This document shows, in pieces, positions 7,267-16,555 of a DNA stretch of 38,711 nt; within the stretch, counting starts at the first letter, position 1; every line of letters starts with the position of its first letter. The DNA lies in assembly GCA_017937885.1 (NCBI GenBank), contig JAGBCS010000011.1, forward strand, positions 1 through 38,711, given 5' to 3'. Below the pieces are notes generated by a model, which ran no database searches, was not told where the DNA came from, and saw only the letters and a list, made by a program, of their open reading frames with translations. The translations under genes were made by a program, and so were the position numbers. Source of the stretch: Bacteroidales bacterium. GTDB lineage: Bacteria > Bacteroidota > Bacteroidia > Bacteroidales > UBA932.

Positions 7267-9660
7267 ATGAAGCGCATTGCACAATCCCTTGCGGCATTTG
7301 CCGGACTCATCATTTCATCATGCACTCCTGCCGAGACATATCCTTTTGACCCTGAGCATGTACTGCATTACGACGAACCGGCAGATCTTTGGGAAGAAAC
7401 CCTCCCGCTCGGCAACGGAAGGCTCGGAATGATGCCGGACGGCGGCATCTGCCAGGAAAAGATCGTCCTCAACGAAATCTCGATGTGGAGCGGAAGCGAG
7501 GCAGACTATGCCAATCCTGACGCCGCCAGAAGTCTGCCCGAGATAAGGGAGTTTCTCCTGCAGGGAAAGAATGCAGAAGCCCAGGCTCTGATGTATGAGC
7601 GCTTTGTGCCGCACAAGCCATCTGACGGAGGTACATACGGAGGCTATCAGACTCTTGGTGATCTTACGATAACGTACTTAGATATAAATAATTGCAAACC
7701 AACCGACTATACGAGGCATCTGGATCTGCGCACTGCATGCTCGATGACGGAATACACGCAGGAAGGTACCACTCATACAAGAAAATATTATGTAGCCAGA
7801 GAAGCGGATGTGATGATCGTCGAGATCGGAGCTTCAGGAAAGGGACAGGTCAGTTTCGACATCGCATTAAGTAGAGCGGAACGTGCCGAGACAGCGCTGA
7901 TCGAAGACGGATTGATCAAGATGCATGGAGAGCTTGACAGCGGCGCAGAATGTCCCGGAGTCAGATTTGCGGCATTTGCGAAGCTGATGGCAGAAGGAAG
8001 GGATGCGGAAGTGGAAGGTCCTGCAGTAAGGAATGCAGACAAGGCATGGATCGTCATCTCTGCGGCAACCAGCTTTTTCGAAGGGGACAGATACGAAAAG
8101 GTTGCGGCCGAAAAGCTGACGGCAGCAACAGAAGGTGCCGGCGGCCGCAGGATGGAAAAGATGTACAGGAATAACGTTAAGGATCACCAGGAGCTCTATT
8201 ACAGAGCGCAGCTGAGCATAAAGAATGATGCGCCTTCTGCAGAACTTCCTACAGACGAGCGTCTCGTAAAATACGCTGAAGGGGCGCATGACAATGCTCT
8301 TGCCGCCCTTTACTACAATTACGGCCGTTATCTTCTGATCGGCAGCACCCGGAAAGGCAGTCTGCCTCCTAATCTCCAGGGTCTTTGGGCAAACACATAC
8401 CAGACTCCTTGGAACGGTGACTACCACACCAACATCAACGTACAGATGAACCATTGGATAGCGGAGCAGGGCAACCTCAGCGAGCTTCATCTCCCGCTTA
8501 CCGAACTGGTACTCAGGATGATACCTAGTGGAGAGAAGACCGCGAAGGACTTCTATGGTCCGGATGCGGAAGGATGGGTACAGCATATGATGACGAATGT
8601 CTGGAACTTTACTGCACCTGGCGAGCATCCTTCATGGGGAGCTACCAACACGGGAGGTGCATGGCTCTGCGCGCATCTTTGGGAACATTACGCATACACC
8701 AAGGATATCGGATATCTCGAAAGAGTATACCCTGCTCTTGTCGGAGCATCAAGATTCTTCCTTTCTACAATGATCGAAGATCCTAAAACAGGATATCTGA
8801 TGACCGCGCCGACCTCTTCTCCGGAAAACACCTTCTACTGCGACGGCAAGGAAGTCAGTATATGCATGGGACCTACCATGGATAACCAGCTGATCAGGGA
8901 ACTGTTCCTCAACACATTGAGGGCATCATGGGCATTGGAGCAGGCAGGTATCGCAATCAGCGATACAGCTGCTGTAAATGCGATTGACAAAGCCATACGC
9001 CGCATTGCACCGGACAGGATAAGCGACAAAGGATATCTCATGGAATGGCTCGAAGACTACGAAGAGGTCGACATACACCACCGCCACGTATCTCATCTGT
9101 ACGGCCTGCATCCGGGCAGTCAGATTTCACCGCAGGAGACACCTGAACTCGCTGAAGCATGCCGTGTCACCCTCAACAGACGAGGCGATGAAGCTACCGG
9201 CTGGAGCCGGGCATGGAAGCTGAACTTCTGGGCACGCCTCGGCGACGGAGACCGCGCTCTCAAGCTGCTGAGAAGCCTGCTGTACCCTGCATGCGAAAAC
9301 GGCAAGGCAAGCTGGCATGTCAGCGGTACCTATCCGAACCTGTTCTGCTCGCACCCTCCGTTCCAGATCGACGGAAACTTCGGCGGAGCAGCAGGTATCG
9401 GAGAGATGCTTCTGCAGAGCCAGAACGGCTATATCAATCCTCTTCCGGCCCTGCCTTCGGAATGGCCGGAAGGAGAGCTCAAGGGATTCAAGGTACGCGG
9501 AGGAGCTGCTGTTGACTTGAAATGGAACGAGGGAAAACTTGTAGAGATGACTGTCACCGGAGGCCATGAACCAGACGCTATACTGATCCGGAATCCGGAA
9601 ACAGGAGAGATGATCGAGTGTCTTGTCAGGCCTGGAAAAAGAAAGACCCTTCATTTCTGA
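7267..9660 (+). CDS. GH95 family alpha-L-fucosidase, lipoprotein
   Basis: Predicted surface or periplasmic glycosidase, in this family usually an inverting alpha-1,2-L-fucosidase acting on host-type glycans; some members are alpha-L-galactosidases. The N-terminus [19 protein letters not shown] ends in a lipobox-like cysteine. The N-terminal domain (from [21 protein letters not shown]) and the (alpha/alpha)6 barrel are complete. Likely catalytic positions are Asn389/Asn391 in [11 protein letters not shown], Glu520 in TSSPENTF and Asp702 in FQIDGNFGG; spacing agrees with characterised GH95 enzymes. [13 protein letters not shown] and [14 protein letters not shown] are also family signatures. At 797 residues the length is normal. 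I chose the ATG at 7267; the open frame extends back to 7078 but that would pass through the promoter and overlap the divergent gene. It is not next to a SusCD pair and seems monocistronic, converging with the next gene at 5 bases. Confidence 0.95.
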   Translation: MKRIAQSLAAFAGLIISSCTPAETYPFDPEHVLHYDEPADLWEETLPLGNGRLGMMPDGGICQEKIVLNEISMWSGSEADYANPDAARSLPEIREFLLQGKNAEAQALMYERFVPHKPSDGGTYGGYQTLGDLTITYLDINNCKPTDYTRHLDLRTACSMTEYTQEGTTHTRKYYVAREADVMIVEIGASGKGQVSFDIALSRAERAETALIEDGLIKMHGELDSGAECPGVRFAAFAKLMAEGRDAEVEGPAVRNADKAWIVISAATSFFEGDRYEKVAAEKLTAATEGAGGRRMEKMYRNNVKDHQELYYRAQLSIKNDAPSAELPTDERLVKYAEGAHDNALAALYYNYGRYLLIGSTRKGSLPPNLQGLWANTYQTPWNGDYHTNINVQMNHWIAEQGNLSELHLPLTELVLRMIPSGEKTAKDFYGPDAEGWVQHMMTNVWNFTAPGEHPSWGATNTGGAWLCAHLWEHYAYTKDIGYLERVYPALVGASRFFLSTMIEDPKTGYLMTAPTSSPENTFYCDGKEVSICMGPTMDNQLIRELFLNTLRASWALEQAGIAISDTAAVNAIDKAIRRIAPDRISDKGYLMEWLEDYEEVDIHHRHVSHLYGLHPGSQISPQETPELAEACRVTLNRRGDEATGWSRAWKLNFWARLGDGDRALKLLRSLLYPACENGKASWHVSGTYPNLFCSHPPFQIDGNFGGAAGIGEMLLQSQNGYINPLPALPSEWPEGELKGFKVRGGAAVDLKWNEGKLVEMTVTGGHEPDAILIRNPETGEMIECLVRPGKRKTLHF

Positions 9661-9665
9661 AGAGT

Positions 9666-10460
9666 CTAAAGGGTGAACATCTGCGACGGATATTGTCGTG
9701 GAAGACATCGCAACGCCACACTCCCCTTTTCCACACCTATCTCCTGCAACGCAGCTGCCGCTGACCTGTACGCCAGGTCATGGGTATTGTTGTTCTCGCT
9801 CAGATGACACAGGAAGATATTGCGAAGACCGGGGTGCCAGAAACGGCGGATCGCGCTTGCGCATTCGTCATTGCTGAGGTGGCCGCAGCCCTGTACGATA
9901 CGCATTTTCAATTCATATGTATATGGGCCTCCCATCAGCATATCCATGTCATAATTCGACTCAACGACTACCGTATCAGCCTGACGGGCAAACTCGACAG
10001 CCTCATCTGTCATTCGGCCTATATCCGTCATTATCACGAACTTATGGCCTTCCACATCTATCGCATAACCGACTGTCTGGGTCGCATCATGCGGAACTAC
10101 AAAGTAACGCACCTTCATTCCCGCCACTTCATTCCATTCCCCTTCGGCAAGTACGCGACGGCATGGTCCTATCGTCGGAGCCGTGAAGGTATGGCGCGCA
10201 AGAGCCTTATGAATCGTTTCGGCTGTATATACCGGCTTGCTGAGACGCTTGCAGAAGGATCCCAGATGACGGATATGGTCCAGATGGTCATGCGTCACAA
10301 GAACTGCTGTAAACGAGTCCGGCGTAAGGTCGTACTCCTGCAGAACCTTCTTGAGACGGCGAAGGCTCACTCCTGCATCAATGATGATTCCGCTATGCTC
10401 TGTACCCAGATAATAGCAGTTCCCGCAGCTTCCGCTGGACAGGCTCATGAACTTTACCAT
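9666..10460 (-). CDS. Metallo-beta-lactamase-fold hydrolase, YycJ/WalJ-like
   Basis: Cytoplasmic MBL-fold metallohydrolase; 264 residues. The metal-binding motif THDHLDH lies at residues 56-62, preceded by the typical N-terminus MVKFMSLSSGSCGNCYYLG and IIIDAGVSLRRL. Further ligands are likely in VVPHDATQTVGYAI, MTDIGRMTDEAV and FLCHLSENNN. This pattern is that of the YycJ group, for which a 5'-3' exonuclease activity on DNA has been reported in Firmicutes; the substrate here is unknown. The ATG overlaps the stop of the upstream HAD gene by one base (TGATG), so the two are translationally coupled in a TPR/HAD/MBL operon. Confidence 0.92.
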   Translation of the reverse strand: MVKFMSLSSGSCGNCYYLGTEHSGIIIDAGVSLRRLKKVLQEYDLTPDSFTAVLVTHDHLDHIRHLGSFCKRLSKPVYTAETIHKALARHTFTAPTIGPCRRVLAEGEWNEVAGMKVRYFVVPHDATQTVGYAIDVEGHKFVIMTDIGRMTDEAVEFARQADTVVVESNYDMDMLMGGPYTYELKMRIVQGCGHLSNDECASAIRRFWHPGLRNIFLCHLSENNNTHDLAYRSAAAALQEIGVEKGSVALRCLPRQYPSQMFTL

Positions 10461-11113
10461 CAGTTTACGCCCTCCATCTTTATCGACGGATCATTCAGGG
10501 CTTCTGCAAGAAGGCTGCACAGATCAGTTCCTGGCTCATAATATACGGCAGGGAGTCCGGCAGCGACAGCACCGTCGACATTCTTCTGCGAATCATCGAT
10601 GAAGAGCATATCCTCCGACGGTATGCCGATTTCTTCAATGACTGTCTTATAGAACCTTTCAGACGGCTTGAGCGCCTTAACCTCATATGAAAGGAAACAT
10701 TTCCTGAAGATACGGTCCAACGGTATTCCGGCATCCGCAAATATCCTTGTCGAATGAGGCATGCAGATAGGATTGTTGTTGCTCAGAAGGTAGAGGTCAT
10801 ACGATTCAGCCAGACGCCTGAGCATCGTGACCTTGTACGGCGCTATTCCGACAAGGATGTTCCACATCGCCTCATCCACAAGCTCAGGGCGCGAATCCGG
10901 CCGTGACTCCGAAAGCACGATACGGCGGAACTCCTCTGCAGAAAGAGTACCTTCCTCAAGTTCCCCATAGATGCCCTTCTGGTGGCACGCATCTATGATG
11001 TTGTCGATGTTGTAGTATCCAAGATAAGACTTGAAGGCAGCCTTGCAGCCCTCGATATCGAGGTCGACAAGTACTCCTCCCATGTCGAATATGACAGCTT
11101 TTCTATTTTTCAT
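10460..11113 (-). CDS. HAD superfamily phosphatase (subfamily IA, YihX-like)
   Basis: Cytoplasmic haloacid-dehalogenase-type hydrolase of about 217 residues. Motif I is IFDMGGVLVDLD (nucleophile Asp10), motif II LLSNNNP, motif III a Lys around LKPSERFYK and motif IV MLFIDDSQKNVDGA. The glycine in place of the second Asp of motif I (DxG rather than DxD) is shared with YihX-like alpha-D-glucose-1-phosphate phosphatases; the substrate here is not known. An upstream GTG (11119) is also in frame, but I prefer the ATG at 11113, where the family similarity begins. The gene overlaps the end of the TPR gene by 11 bases and overlaps the MBL gene by one base. Confidence 0.9.
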   Translation of the reverse strand: MKNRKAVIFDMGGVLVDLDIEGCKAAFKSYLGYYNIDNIIDACHQKGIYGELEEGTLSAEEFRRIVLSESRPDSRPELVDEAMWNILVGIAPYKVTMLRRLAESYDLYLLSNNNPICMPHSTRIFADAGIPLDRIFRKCFLSYEVKALKPSERFYKTVIEEIGIPSEDMLFIDDSQKNVDGAVAAGLPAVYYEPGTDLCSLLAEALNDPSIKMEGVN

Positions 11114-13112
11114 CTTCACAATATTTCTTTATCACGCCATAAGCATCCTGCACGCCGAGCTCGCCTGCACGCGACAGATCGATACAACCTTTTTCTCTGT
11201 CTTTCAGGTAGATAAGTACCAATCCTCGATTGAAGTACGCATCCCCCATGTATGGATACAGTTCTATGGCTTTAGTATAGTTTTCTATTGAGTTGATATG
11301 CTCTGACGACAGGCAATAGAGATTTCCGAGATTGTAGTACAGATACGGAAGATCCGGCACGATGTCCGCTGCTGCCTTCATGTCGTCTATGGCATCGGTA
11401 TAATCATAATGGTGGGTCACCTGATCCTTTACGCGGGCTCTCGTAGCGCCGGTATCGTCCATAGACAGCACCTGTACATTGCTCTCTATCGATGATATGA
11501 ACTCGATCATTTCAGCGCGAAGGACTCCTCTGTTCATGCTGTAGAAGGCTTCATACAGATGAGGGATACCTGACTCTCCTGCGGCTTCGTCCACAGCCTT
11601 TCCATAATAATTCAGAGACGAATTGAACTGCTTTCCTGCGTATTCATACAAAGCCCTGAGGAAAAGTTCCTGAGCATCAGGCTGGTCCGAATCATAAGCT
11701 GCCGACTCTACGGCATCCAGCGTCTTCTGATCCGGATGCGATTCCGAATTCAGTATCTCGACTCCTATAGGGAGACTGCTGATGAAACGTCCTACAAGAG
11801 GATTCTCGTATCCATGAGTCAAGGCATAGTTGGTATCATCCTTCTTGCCTGTAAGCACAAAGCGGTACAGAGGCCTCAGTCTGATGTCAATGTCGCGGTG
11901 CTGGAGAAGTTCGTCATTGAAATCCTTCTTTGCGAACTCCGCATCAAGCGACAGAAGCGAACTGTATTTCTTGGTCGTATCGGCAAAAGACTCAGCATCA
12001 GTTGCATTCTTGGCACGATACTCCTGAACCTTCTTCTGAGCCGTGTCATAATCCTGTTTCGACGATTTGTGCTGGCCCAGGAGATTCTTGACATAGGCCC
12101 GGTTCATATAAGCCTTCGCAAAATCCGGATACAGTTCGATAGCCTTGTCATAGTCTTCGAGCGCATTCTGATAGAGCCCCATCTCGATAAAGACGGCCGC
12201 CCTGTTGAAATAAGCGAGGACATTCTCAGGATTTATGTTCAGTACCCTGTCCATATCATCCAGAGCATCTTCATACGCACCCAGCTGCGCACTGATCAGA
12301 CCTCGGTTATACAGAGTAAGTGCATTACCGGGCTCATCCTTCAGTACCCTGTTCAAGTCGCTCATGGCATCCTGATAGCGCTGCTGCTCATAGTACATTA
12401 TAGCCCTGTTGAAATATGCGAATGTATTGGACGAATCCAGTTCTATAGCTTTGTCCATGTCAGCAATCGCCAGTTCATGCTTCTTCTGCGAAGCATAGAG
12501 ACGTCCCCTTCTGATGTATCCCTCCGGATCGAAGCGGTCGAGACGGATGGCCTTGTTGTAGTCCGAAACGGCCTTGAGCGTATCCCCAAGAAAGAGATAG
12601 CTTGCGCCCCTGTTCAGATATGCAGACGGGTCCTTAGGCTCCTTCCTTATATACCTGTCGAAATCCTTGACTGCGTTTTCGAACTGCTGTGCAAGGAAAT
12701 AAGTTACTCCGCGGCTGAAATATATACCGACGTCCGGACGCAGGTCGATAGCCTTCTGCAGGTCGGACAGTGCGGCTTCGTAATCCCCGAAACGGCTTTC
12801 CGTAATGCCCCTGTAATGATATCCTGAAGTGAAGACCGGATTTATGCGGACCGACCTGTCAAAATCCTGCCTTGCACCTCTGAGGTCTCCGAGATTGTAC
12901 TTTGCGATCCCGCGGAAGAAGAATGTCCAATGGTCAGATGTATCGAGTTGGGCCAGGACATTGAAATTCTCTATCGCCTGGGCGAATTTACCCTCGGCAA
13001 GGGAACGGCGTCCGCGCATGAAGAACGCATCCTTGTCATATTGTGCACAAAGATCCTGCACTCCCGCCATCAGCAGGACTACCGCTACCACCCATCTCAA
13101 GACTTTATGCAT
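11103..13112 (-). CDS. Secreted tetratricopeptide repeat protein
   Basis: 669 residues. The N-terminus MHKVLRWVVAVVLLMAGVQ is a signal peptide with a probable cleavage after CAQ. From about residue 28 to 360 there is a nearly unbroken array of TPR units with the classical pattern (for example AYFNRAAVFIEMGLYQNALE and AYMNRAYVKNLLGQ), then a less regular middle region (about 360-560) and two further TPR units near the C-terminus (YLYYNLGNLYCLSSEHINSI, DAYFNRGLVLIYLKDREKGC). TPR arrays are protein-binding scaffolds; the partner is unknown. It is first in an operon with the HAD and MBL genes and has a TAnnTTTG-like promoter box 83 bases upstream. Confidence 0.92.
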   Translation of the reverse strand: MHKVLRWVVAVVLLMAGVQDLCAQYDKDAFFMRGRRSLAEGKFAQAIENFNVLAQLDTSDHWTFFFRGIAKYNLGDLRGARQDFDRSVRINPVFTSGYHYRGITESRFGDYEAALSDLQKAIDLRPDVGIYFSRGVTYFLAQQFENAVKDFDRYIRKEPKDPSAYLNRGASYLFLGDTLKAVSDYNKAIRLDRFDPEGYIRRGRLYASQKKHELAIADMDKAIELDSSNTFAYFNRAIMYYEQQRYQDAMSDLNRVLKDEPGNALTLYNRGLISAQLGAYEDALDDMDRVLNINPENVLAYFNRAAVFIEMGLYQNALEDYDKAIELYPDFAKAYMNRAYVKNLLGQHKSSKQDYDTAQKKVQEYRAKNATDAESFADTTKKYSSLLSLDAEFAKKDFNDELLQHRDIDIRLRPLYRFVLTGKKDDTNYALTHGYENPLVGRFISSLPIGVEILNSESHPDQKTLDAVESAAYDSDQPDAQELFLRALYEYAGKQFNSSLNYYGKAVDEAAGESGIPHLYEAFYSMNRGVLRAEMIEFISSIESNVQVLSMDDTGATRARVKDQVTHHYDYTDAIDDMKAAADIVPDLPYLYYNLGNLYCLSSEHINSIENYTKAIELYPYMGDAYFNRGLVLIYLKDREKGCIDLSRAGELGVQDAYGVIKKYCEDEK

Positions 13113-13150
13113 AAATACGTTTTTTATTTCCAGTTATTGCTGATTTTTAC

Positions 13151-13158
13151 TAATTTTG
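13151..13158 (+). promoter_or_regulatory. Bacteroidota -7 element (TAATTTTG) of the M28-like gene
   Basis: Exact TAnnTTTG match 61 bases upstream of the ATG at 13220. No convincing -33 element at the expected distance. Confidence 0.4.
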
Positions 13159-13195
13159 GCAGTTCGTATCGCACAAGCATACTTGAGCCAAACTA

Positions 13196-13203
13196 CAAAT
13201 ATA
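13196..13203 (-). promoter_or_regulatory. Bacteroidota -7 element (TATATTTG) of the TPR/HAD/MBL operon
   Basis: On the minus strand this reads TATATTTG, with a leader of about 75-80 bases before the TPR gene start. It lies downstream of the opposing promoter box at 13151, so the two transcripts would overlap at their 5' ends. Confidence 0.45.
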
Positions 13204-13219
13204 GACATTTATCGCGCGC

Positions 13220-14242
13220 ATGAAGACAAAAAACTCTTTTTTTTCATTCAAGGCTGTATTAGCAGCCTGCATTTCATTGTTCATCGGCTTCAGCGCAGCT
13301 GCTCAGGACGCATGGGTCACGGAAAGACAGAAAGCGAAGGATAGCGTACTTGAAGACAGACTTGAGATAAAGGTTTCATTCCTCGCGGACACCCTCTGTC
13401 AGGGTCGAGGCCTCAGAACGCGCGGACACTCAGAAGCGGCGATGTGGGTCCAGAGGCAGTTTGAAGATGCCGGTATGATCCCTTTCGGCAATTCATGGTT
13501 CAGACATTTCCACGTAGAAGGAAGGACCTATGGCAGGAACGTCATCGGCCTGCTGCCGTCCGCCAGGACGATCCCTTGCGACAGATATATCATCGTAGGT
13601 GCGCATTATGACCACCTCGGCACCCTTGGTGGCAAGATGTATCCCGGTGCAGATGCCAATGCTTCCGGTGTCGTGGCAATGGCGACTCTCGCCGATATGT
13701 TCGGTCAGATGAGGAAGATGGGAAAGATTCTGGGAAGCAACATCATCTTCGTGGCTTTTGACGCCAAGGAGCTTGACATGAAAGGTTCGCAATCGCTCTG
13801 GGACATGCTGGAGTACGGCAGTCTGCGCAACCCTCTGACCGGGGAAGAGATAACAAAGGAAAAGATCGCGCTGATGGTAAACATCGACCAGATAGGAAGT
13901 ACCCTGGCCCCTGTTCACGAAGACAGGGAGGACTATCTGATAATGCTTGGTACCCAGTCACTTAAAAGATCTGACAGGAATCTGCTTGCGTCATGCAACA
14001 CTGAAAACGGCATCAATCTCGACATCGCGCTCGATTATTATGGAAGCGAGAACTTCACAAATATATTCTACCGTCTCTCTGACCAGAAGGTTTTTGTGGA
14101 CAACCGCATTCCTGCCGTACTTTTCACGTCAGGCATCACAATGAACAACAACAAGGACAGAGACACCGTAGAGACCTTGAACATGGAGGTTTTCCGCAAG
14201 AGGATCTGGCTTATGTACCATTGGTTGGAGAAAATGCTCTAA
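13220..14242 (+). CDS. M28 family peptidase homologue, secreted, probably catalytically inactive
   Basis: 340 residues with a signal peptide (hydrophobic segment about 12-28 ending AAAQ). The M28 fold is clear: HYDHLG (His129), GADANASG (Asp145), VAFDAKELDMKGS (Glu184) and NIDQIG (Asp223) correspond to four zinc ligands of the Aeromonas/Streptomyces aminopeptidases. Two key positions differ. The general-base glutamate that normally precedes the ligand Glu is Lys183. The last zinc ligand, a His four residues before the conserved Asp-Thr near the C-terminus, is Asn311 (NKDRDT instead of HxxxDT). The SDH motif is SDQ. This suggests loss of peptidase activity, with a possible binding or regulatory role. 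The gene is otherwise intact and expressed from its own promoter region, so it is not an obvious pseudogene. Confidence 0.88.
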   Translation: MKTKNSFFSFKAVLAACISLFIGFSAAAQDAWVTERQKAKDSVLEDRLEIKVSFLADTLCQGRGLRTRGHSEAAMWVQRQFEDAGMIPFGNSWFRHFHVEGRTYGRNVIGLLPSARTIPCDRYIIVGAHYDHLGTLGGKMYPGADANASGVVAMATLADMFGQMRKMGKILGSNIIFVAFDAKELDMKGSQSLWDMLEYGSLRNPLTGEEITKEKIALMVNIDQIGSTLAPVHEDREDYLIMLGTQSLKRSDRNLLASCNTENGINLDIALDYYGSENFTNIFYRLSDQKVFVDNRIPAVLFTSGITMNNNKDRDTVETLNMEVFRKRIWLMYHWLEKML

Positions 14243-14265
14243 GGACATAGTCCTTTATTCCTTTT
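14241..14265 (+). terminator. Weak hairpin after the M28-like gene
   Basis: AAGGAC and GTCCTT pair across a three-base loop directly at the stop codon, followed by TATTCCTTTTT. The stem is only 6 bp, so termination is uncertain. Confidence 0.35.
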
Positions 14266-14280
14266 TATCCGAATATTCAG

Positions 14281-14288
14281 TATATTTG
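14281..14288 (+). promoter_or_regulatory. Bacteroidota -7 element (TATATTTG) of the ABC exporter operon
   Basis: TATATTTG matches TAnnTTTG and is followed by a leader of about 20 bases to the ATG at 14316. It would drive the four-gene operon to 20903. Confidence 0.6.
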
Positions 14289-14315
14289 CACGTTTAACCA
14301 ACATGCAGACAACTG

Positions 14316-16145
14316 ATGAAGGCATTCTGGAGAGTACTCAAGCGCTTTGCCGCTCCATATAAGAAATATCTCGCAGGTTCGCTCGTACTGAACCTGCTGT
14401 CAGCCATATTCAACATTTTCTCGTTCGCACTGCTGATTCCGATCCTGAACATCCTGTTCAAGATGGATACGACGGTATACGAATTCATGCCGTGGGACGG
14501 CATGCCGACCAAGGATCAGCTGATGAACAATTTCTACTATTACGTCAGCCAGATCGTCGAGGTGTGGGGCGGCTCGAAGGCTCTCCTTATCCTCGGCCTC
14601 GTATTCGGTCTTCTCGTGCTGATCAAGACAAGCTGCTACTTCGCATCGTCGGCCGTCATGATCCCTTTGAGAACAGGCATCGTGCGCGACATACGCATCA
14701 TGGTATATAACAAGCTCCTCAGTCTTCCTATGGGATTCTTCTCGAAGCAGAAGAAAGGAGACATAATCGCAAGGATGAGCGGCGATGTCACTGAAATCGA
14801 GGTGTCGATCGTAAGCTCGCTCGATATGCTGATCAAGAACCCGATACTCATTTTCTGCTATTTCTTTGCGCTGATTTACCTGAGTTGGGAGCTCACTCTC
14901 TTCACAGTCACCGTAGTACCGATAATGGCATGGGGAATGAGCGCCATCGGAAAGAAACTCAAGAGACGGTCACTTGAAGCGCAGGAGAAATGGAGCGAGA
15001 CCATGGCACAGCTTGACGAGACCTTGGGCGGACTTCGCATCATCAAGGCCTTCATCGCGGAGGACAAGATGAAGGAAAGATTCGCGAACACAGCGAACCA
15101 GTACAGAAAGGCTGCAGGAAGAGTAGCCATCAGACAGGCTTCAGCCCATCCGGTAAGCGAATTCCTCGGTTCTGTGATGATAATGATCGTGCTGTGGTTC
15201 GGAGGTACGCTCATCCTCAGCAACAAGGCTCCTATCGATGCTCCTACATTCATATTCTACATGACCATCCTCTACAGCGTCCTTGCTCCTCTGAAGGAGT
15301 TCTCAAAGGCAAGCTACAACATCCCGAAGGGACTTGCATCCATGGAACGAGTAGACAAGATCATGCTGGCTGAAAACGACATTAAGGAGCCGGCCGAGCC
15401 TGCAGTACTCGACGGCTTCAACGACCGGATCCTGTTCAAGGGAGTCAACTTCAGCTATGAGGAAGGCAAGGAGGTGCTCAAGGACATAGACCTCACGATA
15501 CCTAAAGGAAAGACCGTCGCTCTCGTAGGACAGTCCGGTTCGGGAAAGTCCACTCTTGCGGACCTTATACCGAGGTATTATGACGTCTGCGGCGGATCCA
15601 TCACCCTCGACGGCACTGACATCCGCGACTTCCGTGTCAAGGATCTCAGAAGCCTCATCGGCAACGTGAACCAGGAAGCCATCCTCTTCAACGACACGAT
15701 ATTCAACAACATAGCCTTCGGAGTGGAAGGAGCGACAATGGAACAGGTCATAGCTGCCGCAAAGATAGCGAATGCCCACGACTTCATCATGGAGAAGGAA
15801 GAAGGCTACATGACAAACATCGGAGACCGCGGAGGCAAGCTCTCCGGAGGACAGAGACAGAGGATAAGCATCGCCCGTGCCATCCTCAAGAATCCTCCTA
15901 TCCTCATCCTCGACGAGGCGACGTCAGCCCTGGATACAGAATCGGAAAAGATAGTTCAGGAAGCCCTTGACAGACTGACATCGACCAGAACGACAATCGT
16001 CATCGCACACCGCCTGTCTACAATCAGGAACGCCGATGAGATCTGCGTGATGCACGAAGGCAAAATCGTCGAAAGAGGACGCCATGAGGAGCTCATAGCA
16101 CTTAACGGATACTACAGGAAACTTCATGACATGCAGGCTTTATGA
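14316..16145 (+). CDS. MsbA-like ABC exporter (fused membrane and ATPase domains)
   Basis: Half-transporter of 609 residues that would work as a homodimer in the inner membrane. The first about 330 residues form the type-1 exporter membrane domain with about six helices and the intracellular-loop segment LPMGFFSKQKKGDIIARMSGD. The nucleotide-binding domain has Walker A GQSGSGKS (405-412), Q-loop GNVNQEAILFNDTI, signature LSGGQRQRISIARA (from about 509), Walker B ILILDEATSALD (about 529-540) and H-loop IAHRLST. MsbA-type proteins in Gram-negatives flip lipid A-core or other lipids, but substrate cannot be read from sequence. It is the first gene of an operon and overlaps the VanZ-like gene by four bases. 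Confidence 0.95.
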   Translation: MKAFWRVLKRFAAPYKKYLAGSLVLNLLSAIFNIFSFALLIPILNILFKMDTTVYEFMPWDGMPTKDQLMNNFYYYVSQIVEVWGGSKALLILGLVFGLLVLIKTSCYFASSAVMIPLRTGIVRDIRIMVYNKLLSLPMGFFSKQKKGDIIARMSGDVTEIEVSIVSSLDMLIKNPILIFCYFFALIYLSWELTLFTVTVVPIMAWGMSAIGKKLKRRSLEAQEKWSETMAQLDETLGGLRIIKAFIAEDKMKERFANTANQYRKAAGRVAIRQASAHPVSEFLGSVMIMIVLWFGGTLILSNKAPIDAPTFIFYMTILYSVLAPLKEFSKASYNIPKGLASMERVDKIMLAENDIKEPAEPAVLDGFNDRILFKGVNFSYEEGKEVLKDIDLTIPKGKTVALVGQSGSGKSTLADLIPRYYDVCGGSITLDGTDIRDFRVKDLRSLIGNVNQEAILFNDTIFNNIAFGVEGATMEQVIAAAKIANAHDFIMEKEEGYMTNIGDRGGKLSGGQRQRISIARAILKNPPILILDEATSALDTESEKIVQEALDRLTSTRTTIVIAHRLSTIRNADEICVMHEGKIVERGRHEELIALNGYYRKLHDMQAL

Positions 16146-16555
16146 TGGAACAGGTCAACATAAAGAAAATATCGATGGTACTGTTCTGCCTGTACATACT
16201 GGCAGTCTGCATACTCTGCTTCATGAAGCCTGACGACCTGCCGCAGGTTGAAAGGACATTCTTCGGGATTCCGCTCGACAAGGTGGCTCATTTCCTCATG
16301 TTCCTGCCGTTCACGATCCTTTCCGGGCTGTCATTCGTACATAAGGGATGCAGTCTTCCCAAAGGGCTGGCTGTCATAGCGATACTGTTCATTGTCGGTG
16401 CCGGGACAGCCTATGGTACTGAAGTGATTCAGGCACAGACCGGATACAGGGCATACGAAATCGGAGATTTCCTTGCAGACCTTACCGGACTCGGAACGGG
16501 TACACTTCTGGCGGCCTTGTACCTCATCTTCACAACAAGAACCGGAAACAGATGA
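16142..16555 (+). CDS. VanZ-like membrane protein
   Basis: 137 residues with four predicted membrane helices (about 9-28, 47-65, 74-93, 113-131). The family pattern is clear: DKVAHFLMFLPF after the first helix and TEVIQ followed by YEIGDFLADLTGLGTG near the end. VanZ confers low-level teicoplanin resistance in enterococci, but relatives in Bacteroidota are of unknown function, mostly thought to be linked to the cell envelope. The ATG overlaps the ABC exporter stop (ATGATGG), and the next gene starts within its stop (ATGA). Confidence 0.92.
   Translation: MMEQVNIKKISMVLFCLYILAVCILCFMKPDDLPQVERTFFGIPLDKVAHFLMFLPFTILSGLSFVHKGCSLPKGLAVIAILFIVGAGTAYGTEVIQAQTGYRAYEIGDFLADLTGLGTGTLLAALYLIFTTRTGNR

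Noticed and set aside
7867..8628. 253-codon open frame antisense to the GH95 gene
   Set aside because: No domain, no promoter or start context, fully inside a certain gene.
9645..9676. ACCCTT...AAGGGT pairing between the ends of the GH95 and MBL genes as a terminator
   Set aside because: A 6-bp stem with a long loop and no T-tract; too weak to call.
11736..12827. 363-codon open frame antisense to the TPR gene
   Set aside because: It follows the repeat periodicity of the TPR array in reverse and shows no family signature; it is a shadow.
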